A stretch of DNA of 64,000 bases from Labrys monachus (GCF_030814655.1 NZ_JAUSVK010000001.1:2003501-2067500), one strand, 5' to 3'; numbered from the stretch's first letter, positions 46,122 to 55,370 are shown. Made by a program: numbers and translations. The notes: generated from the sequence alone by a model not told the origin.

Positions 46122-48431
46122 TCAGACCAGCTTCTCCAGCGTGATCGGCAGGTCGCGGATACGCTTGCCGGTGGCGTGGTACACGGCGTTGGCGATGGCC
46201 GGCGCCACGCCGACGATGGGCAGTTCCCCGACCGCCTTGCCGCCCAGGACGGAAGCGTGCGGATCGGGAATGCCGACCGAGATCACCTCGATGTCGGGAA
46301 TGTCGGCATTGGTCGCGATCAGATAGTCGCCGAGATTGTTGTTGACGATGCGCCCGTGCCGCCGGTCGACGATGCCTTCCTCCAGCAGCGCCTGGCCGAT
46401 GCCCATGATGATGCCGCCCTTCCACTGGCTCTCCGCCAGCTTGGGATTGTAGAGGCGCCCGGAATCGAGGGCCGACACCACGCGCGACACCCGCACGGTG
46501 CCGAAATCCTCGTCCACCCGCACTTCGATGAAATGGGCGCACCAGCTATGGAGCGAATAGTCGCCGTCGGTCGGCGAGAGCATCGTGGCGATCGTGGTGT
46601 AGTTCTTGTAGCGGTCGGCGGCACTCCGCGCGCCTTCCGGCAAGGTGTCGCGCAGCACCTCGATCCGCTCCCGGCCGATGCGGCGCAGGAACTCGCCGAT
46701 CGGCAAGGCCGGCCCCTCTCCACGGGGTGAGGATATCCGGCCGTCGGAGACGAGGAGGGTATTGGCCTGCAAGGTGCGGAAGGGCGAACGCGGGTCGTTG
46801 ATCGCCAGGCCCACCAGTTCGTCGCGTGCGGCGAGGGCCGCCTTGTGCACGGCGCCCGTCATCAGGTTGGCAAGCTGGGATCCGCCGGCCACCGGCGCCC
46901 GCGGCAGCGAGGAATCGCCGAGCCTGACGGCGACGTTCTCGACCGCGACGCCGACCGCCTCCGCTGCCGTCTGCGCCAGGATGGTATAGGTGCCCTGGCC
47001 CATGTCGATGCTGCTGCTGGTGACTTCGAGCGTGCCGTCGGCGAGGATGCTCACCTTCGCCTCGCCGGGCGTGCGGCGCACCGGATAGGTCCCCGCCGCC
47101 AGGCCCCAGCCGATCAGGTCGTGGCCGTCGCGCATCGAGCGCGGTTCGGGGCTGCGCCGCGACCAGCCGAAAGCGTCCGCTCCGGCGGCGAAAGCTTCCC
47201 GCAGGCGGCGCGTCGACCACGGCTTGCCGGCCTTCGGATCCTCTTCCGCATAGTTGCGCAGGCGGATCTCGAGCGGGTCGATGCCGAGTTCGCAGGCGAG
47301 TTCATCGATGGCGCATTCGATGCCGAAGGCGCTGGGGTTCTCGCCCGGCGCGCGCAGGGGGCCCGGCCTCACCGTGTTCACGCGGACGACGTTCTGGTGC
47401 GAAGACAGGTTGGGCGTGGCGTACATGATCGTGGTCACGGAGCCCAGCGGCTCCACGGCGACCCCTTCCATCGAGGTCTCGTTGGCGCCGCGATGGACGA
47501 TCGACAGCAGCTTTCCCTGGCGGGTCGCGCCGAGCGCGATCGTCTGGCGGGTGGCCGGGCGCCCGCCGAAGGCGGTGAAGCTTTGCGGCCGCGTGATCGC
47601 CAGCTTGACGGGCCGGCCGAGCATCCTGGCGGCCATCGCCGCCACTGCGCCGTGGCCGAGCGCCAGCGCCTTCGATCCGAAGCCACCGCCGATATAGGGC
47701 GCGATGATGCGCACATTCTCGAAGGGAACGCCGAACCATTCCGCATAGGTGCGGGCCATGCCGTCCAGCCACTGGCTCGGCTCCCGCAAGGTGAGGCTGT
47801 CGCCATGCCATTCGGCGATCAGTCCATGCGGCTCGATCGGCACATTGTATTCGCGCGGGGTCCGGTATTCCGCCTCGATGCGGACCGGGGCCGCGGCGAG
47901 CGCGGCATCGGCGTCCCCCCATTGCGCGGTGAGCATGCCGATCGGCATGCCGTCCCCGGCGGCCGGGTCGTCGAGATCGACAATGGCGGGCGCCTCGTCA
48001 TAGGCGATGTCGAGGAGGCGGGCCGCCTCCGTCGCCTGCTCGAAAGTCTCGGCGACGACGGCGGCCACGTGCTGCCCGTTGAAGGCGACGTCGCGCGCCA
48101 GCGGATTGTAGGGACGATCGGGCGGCGGCGCCCCGGTCCAGTCCGAGGCGGTGGCCAGGTGCAAAGCGTTGTCGGCCGTCAGGACCAGCAGCACGCCGGG
48201 CGCGGCTTCTGCCGCCGCCTTGTCGATGCTGCGTACCCGGCCGGCGGCGACGGTGCTCTGCACCATCACGGCGTGGACGAGGTTTTCCGGCCGATGCTCG
48301 AGCGCGTAGCGCGCGGCGCCTTTGATCTTGGCGGGGCCGTCCATGCGCACCAGGCGAGCGCCGAGGACCGCGCCCGCCATCGCCCCGTCGGAGGCGTCCC
48401 CATGCTTGCGCGGCGATTCCAGAGATTTCAT
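46122..48431 (-). CDS. Molybdenum-cofactor subunit of an aldehyde oxidoreductase (PaoC/XdhA-like)
   Basis: 769 residues. Contains the aldehyde oxidase/xanthine dehydrogenase domains: the N-terminal a/b hammerhead region ARYALEHRPENLVHAVMVQSTVA, Moco-binding segments GGGFGSKALALGHGAVAAMAA and DMGQGTYTILAQTAAEA, and catalytic Glu736 in GGKAVGELPIVG. Uses a molybdopterin cytosine or guanine dinucleotide cofactor to hydroxylate an aldehyde or N-heterocycle. No signal peptide, so it is cytoplasmic. ATGA overlap joins it to the FAD subunit. The longer upstream frame is antisense-like and rejected. Confidence 0.9.
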   Translation of the reverse strand: MKSLESPRKHGDASDGAMAGAVLGARLVRMDGPAKIKGAARYALEHRPENLVHAVMVQSTVAAGRVRSIDKAAAEAAPGVLLVLTADNALHLATASDWTGAPPPDRPYNPLARDVAFNGQHVAAVVAETFEQATEAARLLDIAYDEAPAIVDLDDPAAGDGMPIGMLTAQWGDADAALAAAPVRIEAEYRTPREYNVPIEPHGLIAEWHGDSLTLREPSQWLDGMARTYAEWFGVPFENVRIIAPYIGGGFGSKALALGHGAVAAMAARMLGRPVKLAITRPQSFTAFGGRPATRQTIALGATRQGKLLSIVHRGANETSMEGVAVEPLGSVTTIMYATPNLSSHQNVVRVNTVRPGPLRAPGENPSAFGIECAIDELACELGIDPLEIRLRNYAEEDPKAGKPWSTRRLREAFAAGADAFGWSRRSPEPRSMRDGHDLIGWGLAAGTYPVRRTPGEAKVSILADGTLEVTSSSIDMGQGTYTILAQTAAEAVGVAVENVAVRLGDSSLPRAPVAGGSQLANLMTGAVHKAALAARDELVGLAINDPRSPFRTLQANTLLVSDGRISSPRGEGPALPIGEFLRRIGRERIEVLRDTLPEGARSAADRYKNYTTIATMLSPTDGDYSLHSWCAHFIEVRVDEDFGTVRVSRVVSALDSGRLYNPKLAESQWKGGIIMGIGQALLEEGIVDRRHGRIVNNNLGDYLIATNADIPDIEVISVGIPDPHASVLGGKAVGELPIVGVAPAIANAVYHATGKRIRDLPITLEKLV

Positions 48432-49411
48432 GCCGGCTCTCCCATGCTGAGGATGGCTCGCGCCACGACGCGTGGCGCGAGTTCGATCTTGTAGCGGTTG
48501 GCGCCATGGTCGACGGCGCCGTCCATGGCGAGGGCGCTGGCGGCGCGGACGGTTTCCGGGTCCAGCAGCCTGCCCCGCAGCGCATCCTCGACCGCCCGCG
48601 CCCGCCATGGCCGCGTCGCGACGCCGCCCAGGGCGACGCGGATGTCGCGGATGGTCCGGCCGTCGGACGCCAGTTCCAGGCCCACGGCCGCGCTTGCCGC
48701 CGCGAATTCATAGGACTGGCGATCGCGGATCTTGAGATAGGTCGAGCGGTGTGCCGCCGGCGAGGCGGGGAGGCTGACCGCCGTGATCATTTCGCCCGGC
48801 CGGATCGCCTGTTCGCGATGCGGGGTGTCGCCCGGCAGGAGGAAGAAGTCCTCGACGCCGACCGTCCGCTCGCCGAGATGGACGACGGCGTCGAAGGCGA
48901 CGAGCGCGACGGCCAGATCGCCCGGATAGGCCGCGATGCAGGCCAGGCTGGTGCCGAGCACGGCGTGATTGCGGGTGATGCCGCCGATCGCCGAGCAGCC
49001 GCTGCCCGGCGCCCGCTTGTTGCAGGCCGGGAAGGCCGCGGGATCGCGGAAATAGGCGCAGCGCGTGCGCTGCATCAGATTGCCGCCGATGGTCGCCATG
49101 TTGCGGATCTGGGCCGAGGCGGCCTGCCACAGCGCTTCGGAGACGGCGGGAAAATGCCGCCTGATGTCGGCGTCGTCGGCCACAAGGCTCATTTTCGCCA
49201 GGGCGCCGATGCTGGCGCGGCCGCTCTCGACGGTCACCGCGTCCAGGCCCGGGAGGCGGGTGATGTCGACGAGGTGCTCGGGTTCGGTCACGCCGCATTT
49301 GGCGAGGTCGAGCAGGGTGGTTCCCCCGGCGAGCAGCATGGCGCCGGGGAGGGCGGCGCTTCGGCGCGCCTCGTCGGCGGAGCCGGCGCGGTGATAGGAA
49401 AAATCCCTCAT
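48428..49411 (-). CDS. FAD subunit of the aldehyde oxidoreductase (PaoB-like)
   Basis: 327 residues. FAD-binding medium-subunit fold with LLAGGTTLLDLAKCG and ATIGGNLMQRTRC. The segment RCAYFRDPAAFPACNKRAPGSGC, here split as RCAYFRDPAAFPAC and NKRAPGSGC, carries Cys spaced like the ligands of the extra [4Fe-4S] cluster known in E. coli PaoB, with a further Cys in LGTSLACIAAY. CO-dehydrogenase flavoprotein C-terminal domain follows. ATGA overlaps link it to both other subunits, so the three are made as one set. Confidence 0.9.
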   Translation of the reverse strand: MRDFSYHRAGSADEARRSAALPGAMLLAGGTTLLDLAKCGVTEPEHLVDITRLPGLDAVTVESGRASIGALAKMSLVADDADIRRHFPAVSEALWQAASAQIRNMATIGGNLMQRTRCAYFRDPAAFPACNKRAPGSGCSAIGGITRNHAVLGTSLACIAAYPGDLAVALVAFDAVVHLGERTVGVEDFFLLPGDTPHREQAIRPGEMITAVSLPASPAAHRSTYLKIRDRQSYEFAAASAAVGLELASDGRTIRDIRVALGGVATRPWRARAVEDALRGRLLDPETVRAASALAMDGAVDHGANRYKIELAPRVVARAILSMGEPA

Positions 49412-49884
49412 GACGCCATCTCCGCGGCCTGCCGCACGGCGGCGACGATGTGGGGATAGGCGCCGCAGCGGCAGAGATTGCCGGACATGTATTCCCGGAT
49501 CTCGTCGTCGGAGCGGGCATGCCCCTCGCGGATGCAGGCGATGGCGGACATGATCTGCCCGGGGGTGCAATAGCCGCACTGGAAGGCGTCCTGCTCCAGG
49601 AAGGCGGCCTGCACGGGATGGAGCCGGCCCTCCGGCTCGAACAGGCCTTCGATGGTGGTGACGGCCTGGCCCTCGGCCTGGGCCGCGAGCGTCAGGCAGG
49701 CCAGGACGCGCCGGCCGTCGACATGGACCGTGCAGGCGCCGCATTGTCCCTGGTCGCATCCCTTCTTCGTCCCGGTCAGGCCGAGATGGTCGCGCAGGGC
49801 GTCGAGCAGCGTCACGCGGGGCTCGAGCGCCAAGGCATGCTCGCGCCCGTTGATGCTGAGGTGGAGGGTGGTTCGGCTCGTCAT
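49408..49884 (-). CDS. Two [2Fe-2S] cluster subunit of the aldehyde oxidoreductase (PaoA-like)
   Basis: 158 residues. Plant-type ferredoxin domain with Cys43, Cys48, Cys51 and Cys63 (CDQGQCGAC, LAC) and a C-terminal four-helix domain with QCGYCTPGQI and NLCRCGAYPHI. It passes electrons from Moco to FAD. E. coli PaoA has a Tat leader of about 50 residues; this protein begins directly at the ferredoxin domain and is therefore cytoplasmic. First gene of the operon, with the TetR gene and a 26-bp palindrome upstream. Confidence 0.93.
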   Translation of the reverse strand: MTSRTTLHLSINGREHALALEPRVTLLDALRDHLGLTGTKKGCDQGQCGACTVHVDGRRVLACLTLAAQAEGQAVTTIEGLFEPEGRLHPVQAAFLEQDAFQCGYCTPGQIMSAIACIREGHARSDDEIREYMSGNLCRCGAYPHIVAAVRQAAEMAS

Positions 49885-50047
49885 GCGTCAGACTCCGCAA
49901 GCCCTTGCAGGCAGTGATTTGAACGGGTGCAGGCGGCGGCACGGTCGGCGCGCTCGGGCCCTTCACCGCGGGGAACCGCCGGTCTCCTGCGGAATCTTGC
50001 GCGCTCGAAGCACATGGCGTACTCGGCTTGCAGACAAGAATTTTCCA

Positions 50048-50073
50048 CACAAACGGAGGCGCCTCCGTTTGTG
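50048..50073. promoter_or_regulatory. 26-bp perfect palindrome, TetR operator
   Basis: CACAAACGGAGGC (50048-50060) is followed directly by its exact reverse complement GCCTCCGTTTGTG (50061-50073). It lies in the 49885-50128 interval between the divergent aldehyde oxidoreductase operon and the TetR gene. Length, symmetry and the AAACGGAG half-site are what TetR-family dimers bind. Confidence 0.8.
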
Positions 50074-50128
50074 CAGTTTAGAGACTTGCCGTTTTCGGTT
50101 CAAGTCCGAATCCGCATGGGAGTGCCCA

Positions 50129-50773
50129 TTGGCGACCAGGCCACCCGCCGACCCCGCGAACGTCCCCGCCGCCGACGAGACGGCGAGGCCCCTGCGCGCG
50201 GATGCCCGCCGCAACCGCGACAGGCTGATCGAGGCTGCCGCCGCCGCGTTCGCCGAACATGGCGTGGACACGTCCCTGGAAGAGATCGCGCGCCGAAGCG
50301 GTGTCGGCATCGGCACGCTCTACCGCCATTTTCCGACACGCGAGCATCTCGTCGAGGTGGTCTACCGACGGGAGGTGGAGGGGTTGTGCGCGGCGGCGGC
50401 GGAGCTGCTGCGCAGCCATCCGTCAGACGTAGCCCTGGAACTGTGGATGCTGCGCTTCGTGGACTATATCGCCACCAAGCGCGGCCTCGCGAAGAGCCTG
50501 CGCATCCTGCTCACCGCGAATGCCGGTCTGTTCGCGGACACGTCGGGCATGGTCATGCAGGCCGTGCAGCGCCTGGTCGAGGCGGGCGTGGCCGACGGCG
50601 CCATCCGTCCGGATATCGAAAGCACCGACCTGATCCACGCATTGTCCGGCATCTATTCGACGCCGGAGACACCGGAATGGCGCGAACGGTCGCGCCGGCT
50701 CGTCGGGCTGCTGATGGCTGGGCTTCGCTGGGGCGCACAGCAGGCGCCGGCAGGCGCGGGCCGGCCGCGCTGA
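50129..50773 (+). CDS. TetR family transcriptional regulator
   Basis: 214 residues from a TTG start. N-terminal helix-turn-helix near 25-75 (RLIEAAAAAFAEHGVDTSLEEIARRSGVGIGTLYRHFPTREHL); helical ligand domain behind it with LRILLTANAGLFADTSGM. TTG 50129 is chosen because GGGAG (50118-50122) lies 6 bases upstream and the protein then has the normal TetR length; no ATG or GTG fits. Divergent from the aldehyde oxidoreductase operon, which it probably represses through the palindrome at 50048, responding to an aldehyde or aromatic compound. Confidence 0.88.
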   Translation: MATRPPADPANVPAADETARPLRADARRNRDRLIEAAAAAFAEHGVDTSLEEIARRSGVGIGTLYRHFPTREHLVEVVYRREVEGLCAAAAELLRSHPSDVALELWMLRFVDYIATKRGLAKSLRILLTANAGLFADTSGMVMQAVQRLVEAGVADGAIRPDIESTDLIHALSGIYSTPETPEWRERSRRLVGLLMAGLRWGAQQAPAGAGRPR

Positions 50774-50796
50774 ACCGGGAGGACAGCGCAGGAGCG

Positions 50797-51645
50797 CTAT
50801 CGCTGCGACGCCCGCTTCACGCTCCGGATGTCGGCGAGGACCGCGCCGTCGCTCTTTCTCTCGATCCGGCAATGGTGCCGCCAGCCGGTCGGGCCGCTGC
50901 ACGCCTCCAGGAGGCGGACGAGGATCGCCTCGCCCGGATCGAGATTGGCGTGATAGGCGACCTCGCGCCGGACGGTGATGGCGTGGCGGGCGAACGCGGG
51001 ATCGAGCTGCCATTCGGCCCGGTCCGCGAAGGCGACGAAGCTGGTGAAATAGAGGAAGCCGGCGCCGTTGAAGTCCTGCGACGGGCAGGGCGTGCATTCG
51101 AGGATGACCGGTGCGCCCGGTGCGGCGACGGGCCGGGGGTGGCCGGTCCCGCCAGGGGGCGCGGCGTCGTCGGCCATGGGCTCGATCGCCGGCAGCCCGT
51201 CAATCTCGACCCGCGCCACGGTATGGTTCGAAGCGCCGTCCCGCCGGTGGACGAACACCGACACCATCGTCACCTCGCCGAGGGGCGCGCCGCCGGCGAA
51301 CAGCAGGTGCCGGCTGCGGATCTGCGTGCGCGAGATGCGCGACAGCGACGTCACGATTTCCAGCACGTCGTTTTCCCCGACGCGATCGAATGCGGCATCG
51401 GCGATCGCCACCGAGCGGAACGCGGCATAGACCGCGTGGCCCTGGCGGTCCCGGAAATCCGGCACCCGGCGGCCGGCCATGCGGGCGAGCAGCAGCCAGT
51501 GCCGATGACCGAGTTCCCGCAGAAGCCAGGTTTCGGACAGGCCGTTCAGCGCCAGATGCGGCATGCCGAGCAGCACCGGCCCGAGCCCGGCCTCCATCGG
51601 CGCGTCGCGGGTTCCGGGCGGGTCGATGCGCAGAGCGACATTCAT
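50797..51645 (-). CDS. LnmK-like protein of the Pnap_2097 type (Nit1C-associated)
   Basis: 282 residues. MNVALRIDPP start, then LGPVLLGMPHLALNGLSETWLLRELGHRHW and DVLEIVTSLSRISRTQIRSRHLLFAG, which match the hot-dog type family related to the bifunctional acyltransferase/decarboxylase LnmK. I recall Pnap_2097 family proteins as optional members of Nit6803-type clusters. It is the last gene of the minus-strand cluster, 14 bases after the flavoprotein. The role is unknown; an acyl- or malonyl-thioester substrate is likely by family. Confidence 0.72.
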   Translation of the reverse strand: MNVALRIDPPGTRDAPMEAGLGPVLLGMPHLALNGLSETWLLRELGHRHWLLLARMAGRRVPDFRDRQGHAVYAAFRSVAIADAAFDRVGENDVLEIVTSLSRISRTQIRSRHLLFAGGAPLGEVTMVSVFVHRRDGASNHTVARVEIDGLPAIEPMADDAAPPGGTGHPRPVAAPGAPVILECTPCPSQDFNGAGFLYFTSFVAFADRAEWQLDPAFARHAITVRREVAYHANLDPGEAILVRLLEACSGPTGWRHHCRIERKSDGAVLADIRSVKRASQR

Positions 51646-51659
51646 GGCCTGCGTCCGCT

Positions 51660-52949
51660 TCAAACGGCGAGGCGCGCGGGTACCGGCGCGGCGCGGTCGC
51701 GGCCGCGCGCGGCGAGGTGGTCGACGACGAAGCCGGCATCGCGGCCGACGCTCAGGAAGCGGCCGGAACCCCAGGTCCACAGCCAGGGCATGCCGACGAC
51801 ATAGACGCCGTCGACGCCGGTGACGCCGCGCCGGTGGCTCGGATAGCCGTTCTCGTCGAGGAGGGGCAGGTCGACCCAGGACCAGTCCGACCGGAAGCCC
51901 GTGCTCCAGACGATGCTGCCGATGCCGCTTGCGGCAAGGTCGAGGCGGCGCGCAGGCTCGCCCGGCTGCCACACCGGCTCGTAATGCGTGCCCTCGGGCG
52001 CGGCGATGGCATTGTCGGCGATATGCCGGTCGATCAGCCCGCAAATGCCGTTATAGACCGCATCGGCGGCATCGAGGTTGCGCGCGAGGTCGTCGGCGAG
52101 CGTCAGGCTTCCGTCGTCGATGCCGGTGAGCCGGCCGTGCAGCACCATGCCTTCGGCCGCGAAGCGGCGCAGATCGATGTCGCGGCCGCCGTCGCGCCCG
52201 GTGAGATAGTGGTTGGCGTTGCGGCGCACCTTCTCGCCGAGCGGATGCTGCTCGACCGTCATGTCGTACTGGCCGAGATCGTCGAGCCAGTCGACGGCGT
52301 CGCGGCCGCGATAGAAGCGCGGGCAGCGCGGCGCGCTGCCGACGACGAGATGGACCTTGCGGCCGGCGAGATGGAGGTCTTCGGCGATCTGGCAGCCGGA
52401 CTGGCCGGAGCCCACCACCAGCACCGCGCCCTCGGGCAGCTGCTGCGGGTTGCGGTAGGCGGAGGAGTGGATCTGTACGATCGCGTCCGGAACCGATTCC
52501 GACATCCGCGGCGTGTTGGGCAGGTGGTAGGCGCTGACGGCGAGGATGACCGCATCGGCGGTCACCGCGCCTTCGCTCGTCTCGACGAGGAAGACGCCGT
52601 TCCGGCGCGACACGCGCTCGACCGCGACGCCCTCGCGGAGGGGGGCGTCGATATGGCGGGCGAAGGCCTCGACATAGGCGACGATCTCGTCGCGCGGCAT
52701 GAAGCCGTGCGGCTCGGGGCCGGCATAGGGGAAGTCCGGCAGCTGGCACTGCCAGTTCGGCGTCACCAGGCAGAAGGCATCCCAGCGCTGGCTGCGCCAG
52801 GCATGGGCGATGCGGTTCCTTTCGAACACGACATGATCGATGCCGTGGCGCTTGAGATGATGGCTGGCCGAGAGGCCGGCCTGGCCGCCGCCGACCACGA
52901 CGGCGGGGTGGTGCGGGAGGGAAGGGGCACGCATGGATGTCTCCGTCAT
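51660..52949 (-). CDS. nitH: Nit1C flavin-dependent oxidoreductase (MSMEG_0569 family)
   Basis: 429 residues. N-terminal FAD motif VVVGGGQAGLSASHHLKRHG, NADPH motif LVVGSGQSGCQIAEDLHLAG near 170 and DAFCLVTPNWQCQLPDFPY: a monooxygenase-like flavoprotein resembling CzcO/FMO enzymes. MSMEG_0569 family members are a fixed part of Nit1 nitrilase clusters; the symbol follows the nit1C naming for the flavoprotein. The ATG at 52949 overlaps the preceding gene stop (ATGA). The reaction is not established. Confidence 0.85.
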   Translation of the reverse strand: MTETSMRAPSLPHHPAVVVGGGQAGLSASHHLKRHGIDHVVFERNRIAHAWRSQRWDAFCLVTPNWQCQLPDFPYAGPEPHGFMPRDEIVAYVEAFARHIDAPLREGVAVERVSRRNGVFLVETSEGAVTADAVILAVSAYHLPNTPRMSESVPDAIVQIHSSAYRNPQQLPEGAVLVVGSGQSGCQIAEDLHLAGRKVHLVVGSAPRCPRFYRGRDAVDWLDDLGQYDMTVEQHPLGEKVRRNANHYLTGRDGGRDIDLRRFAAEGMVLHGRLTGIDDGSLTLADDLARNLDAADAVYNGICGLIDRHIADNAIAAPEGTHYEPVWQPGEPARRLDLAASGIGSIVWSTGFRSDWSWVDLPLLDENGYPSHRRGVTGVDGVYVVGMPWLWTWGSGRFLSVGRDAGFVVDHLAARGRDRAAPVPARLAV

Positions 52950-53233
52950 TCGATGAAGGCGGTGCAGATGACCTGCGCGGCGGGCTGGTCGGCGAAATGC
53001 GCGGCGCGGGTCTCGATGTCGCCGAGCTGGCGCAGAGCGCGCGAGCAGGGCACGCCGTATTTCGCCCGCACGCGCTCGCTGGCGATGCCGAGCGCGGTGC
53101 GGCTGCGGTCGAGGAAATCGGTGAGCGGATAGGCCGTGCTGGGCGCGAAATAATCCCTGATGACGAGCGAGGGCGAATAGCAGGTCACCTCCTCGCCGTC
53201 GGGCCAGCGGATGACGAAGCGTATTTCAGGCAT
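52946..53233 (-). CDS. Nit1C small conserved protein (MSMEG_0570 family)
   Basis: 95 residues. MPEIRFVIRWPDGEEVTCYSPSLVIRDYF and the mid-region YPLTDFLDRSRTALGIASERV are characteristic of the MSMEG_0570 nitrogen-starvation family. It has no recognised catalytic motif. The start lies inside the end of the glycosyltransferase gene (8-base overlap) and the end overlaps the flavoprotein start, so it is tightly coupled. It may be a scaffold or a small substrate-carrier-like partner (inference). Confidence 0.82.
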   Translation of the reverse strand: MPEIRFVIRWPDGEEVTCYSPSLVIRDYFAPSTAYPLTDFLDRSRTALGIASERVRAKYGVPCSRALRQLGDIETRAAHFADQPAAQVICTAFIE

Positions 53234-54389
53234 GCTGGCGGGCTCCCAGGGCAAGATAGACGGGCAGATGCGCGCGGGCGGTGTCGGCCCAGTTGTGGCG
53301 GGCCGCGACGGCGAGGCCCCGCGCGGCAAGGCGTTCGCGCTGCGGCGAGCGCGTCGCCGCGACCATGGCGTCGGCGATCGACCCCGGCGATGCCGGATCG
53401 CACCAGAGCGCGTCGCCGTCGGCAAGGTAGTCGGTGAACGGCTCGATATGAGAGGTCACCACCGGGATGCCGCAGGCCATCGCCTCGATCACGGCGAGGC
53501 CGAAGCCTTCCTTGACCGAAGGGAAGACGAGGGCAGCGGCGATGCGGTAGAGCGCCGCCATCTCGGCCTGTGGAACCGGCCCGGTGATGCGCAGGGCGGC
53601 CTCGGGCAAAGCGAGCCGGTCCAGCGCGGCCTCGAATTCGGCGCGATAGGCGGAATGGTCGAGCACCGAGGCGCCGCCGGCGACGACGAGCTGCGCCGAG
53701 GGCATCAGCACATGCACCTGGGCGAAGGCTTCGAGGATCCGGACGCTGTTCTTGCGTTCCTCGATGCCGCCGATGCTGAGGAAGACCGGACCCTTGCCGA
53801 TGCCGAGCCGGCGGGCGAGGGCGCTTTCGCCGCCGTCGGCGCGCGGCGTGAAGAAGCCGGTGTCCACGCCGTTGCCGACGATGGTGGCGTCGAGGCCCAT
53901 ATCCCGGGCGAGCCGGTCGCGCCACAGCCGGCTGACGACGAAATGCCGGTCGGCCAGGCGGATCGAGCGCGCCTGGAGGGCGGCGATGCGCGCGTCCTCG
54001 AACCGATCCACGTGATGCACCGTGCGGGCGAACGCCTCGATGCGGCCCGCCTGCCGCAGGGTAGCCAGCGCATTGCCCGAAATGCCGTCATGCGCATGGT
54101 AGACATCGAAGCGGCGGTTGGTGGCGTCCTGGAAATGGCGGACATAGTCGGCGATGCGGGTCTCGACCATCGCCAGCGTGCCGTCCCCGGCCGGCGCGGC
54201 GCGAACGCAGACCGTCTCGCAGGCCGCCTTGCGGAAGAAGCCGCCGCCCTTCGCGTCGGGGGCGTGCACCACCGCCTCGTGCCCGAGCGCCGTCAGCGCC
54301 TCGCCCAGCGCCAGGGCATGCACGACGCCGCCGCGCGGATTGGTCGAATGGGAGAGGATGGCGATCCGCAGCCGCTCGTTCGTTCTCAT
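53226..54389 (-). CDS. Nit1C glycosyltransferase (MSMEG_0565 family, GT4)
   Basis: 387 residues. GT-B fold: N-terminal IAILSHSTNPRGGVVHALALGEAL, YHAHDGISGNAL, and the C-terminal donor site SIGGIEERKNSVRILEAFA, PSVKEGFGLAVIEAMACGIPVV (E-x7-E motif). Transfers a sugar from a nucleotide donor to an unknown acceptor. Its presence in a nitrilase cluster argues that the cluster makes a glycosylated product. ATGA overlap with the AIR synthase-like gene upstream. Confidence 0.85.
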   Translation of the reverse strand: MRTNERLRIAILSHSTNPRGGVVHALALGEALTALGHEAVVHAPDAKGGGFFRKAACETVCVRAAPAGDGTLAMVETRIADYVRHFQDATNRRFDVYHAHDGISGNALATLRQAGRIEAFARTVHHVDRFEDARIAALQARSIRLADRHFVVSRLWRDRLARDMGLDATIVGNGVDTGFFTPRADGGESALARRLGIGKGPVFLSIGGIEERKNSVRILEAFAQVHVLMPSAQLVVAGGASVLDHSAYRAEFEAALDRLALPEAALRITGPVPQAEMAALYRIAAALVFPSVKEGFGLAVIEAMACGIPVVTSHIEPFTDYLADGDALWCDPASPGSIADAMVAATRSPQRERLAARGLAVAARHNWADTARAHLPVYLALGARQHA

Positions 54390-55360
54390 GCCGCAACCTC
54401 CCGTCCGGTCATGGCGAGGAGGGGAAGGGCGGCATGGTCGCGGATCACCTCGCGGCGATCGCCGTCGGTGATGGCGACTTGCGACGAGGCGTCGATCGTG
54501 CCGATGGCGGCGGCGGCGATGCCGCGCCCGGTGAAGCGCGCGACGACCGCCTCCACGTCGCCGGCCTTGACGGCGAGGAGGTAGCCGTAGCTCGGAAAGG
54601 TCGCCAGCCAGCGTTCGAGCGGCACGGCCGGCGGCCTCGGGATCAGGGTGACGTCGATGTCGATGCCGACGCCGGAACATTCGGCGAGCATGACCGCCGT
54701 GCCGACGATGCCGCCCTGGCTGATATCCTTGGCGGCCCGGGCGAGACCGGCTTCCGCGAGCGCCGGCAGGATCTCGATGTCGCCGCGCAGCCGGTCGGGC
54801 GGCGCATCCGTCGCGGCCTCCCAGTTGGAGAAGGGTTCGCGATAGCGGCCGCGCAGATCGATCGCGGCGACGAGACGGTCACCCGGCCGTGCGTCGAAGC
54901 TCGTCAGCAGGCGGGTGGCGCGGCCTAGGATGGCGACGGAGAGCTGGCTGCGGTCGGTGCGGACATTGGTATGGCCGCCGACGATCGGCACGCCGAAGGC
55001 CTGCGCCGCGGCGCGGAGGCCGGCGAGGACCGGTCCGGCCCCCTCTTCGCCGTTCGCCCACACCGCGTCGACGATGGCCAGCGGCCGTCCGCCCATGGCG
55101 GCGACGTCGGAGATGTTGACCATCACGCCGCACCAGCCGGCGAACCACGGATCGCCGGCGACGAACTCGTTCATGAAGCCCTCGATGGCGAAGAGCAGGT
55201 GGCCGTCGCCGTCGGGGATCGCGGCGCAATCGTCGCCGACCGGCACCGCGCCGTGCCCGGATAGGCCGAGCCGCTCGGCGACGATGCCGATGTCCTGCTT
55301 GGCGGCGATGCCGCGGTTGGCGCGCAGCGTGCCGGCGAGGGCGGCGAGATCGATGGCCAT
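54386..55360 (-). CDS. nitF: Nit1C AIR synthase-like ATPase (Sll0787 family)
   Basis: 324 residues. The PurM/ThiL/SelD fold: Gly/Asp-rich VGDDCAAIPDGDGHLLFAIEG, then NISDVAAMGGRPLAIVDAVW, GGHTNVRTD and AKDISQGGIVGTAVMLAE. Family members activate a carbonyl oxygen with ATP for amine attack or phosphorylate a small molecule. It is not the purine-pathway PurM, which differs in flanking motifs and context. ATG 55360 follows GAGGGGA. Nit1C nomenclature uses nitF for this member. Confidence 0.83.
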   Translation of the reverse strand: MAIDLAALAGTLRANRGIAAKQDIGIVAERLGLSGHGAVPVGDDCAAIPDGDGHLLFAIEGFMNEFVAGDPWFAGWCGVMVNISDVAAMGGRPLAIVDAVWANGEEGAGPVLAGLRAAAQAFGVPIVGGHTNVRTDRSQLSVAILGRATRLLTSFDARPGDRLVAAIDLRGRYREPFSNWEAATDAPPDRLRGDIEILPALAEAGLARAAKDISQGGIVGTAVMLAECSGVGIDIDVTLIPRPPAVPLERWLATFPSYGYLLAVKAGDVEAVVARFTGRGIAAAAIGTIDASSQVAITDGDRREVIRDHAALPLLAMTGREVAA

Positions 55361-55370
55361 GCCGTTCCCC

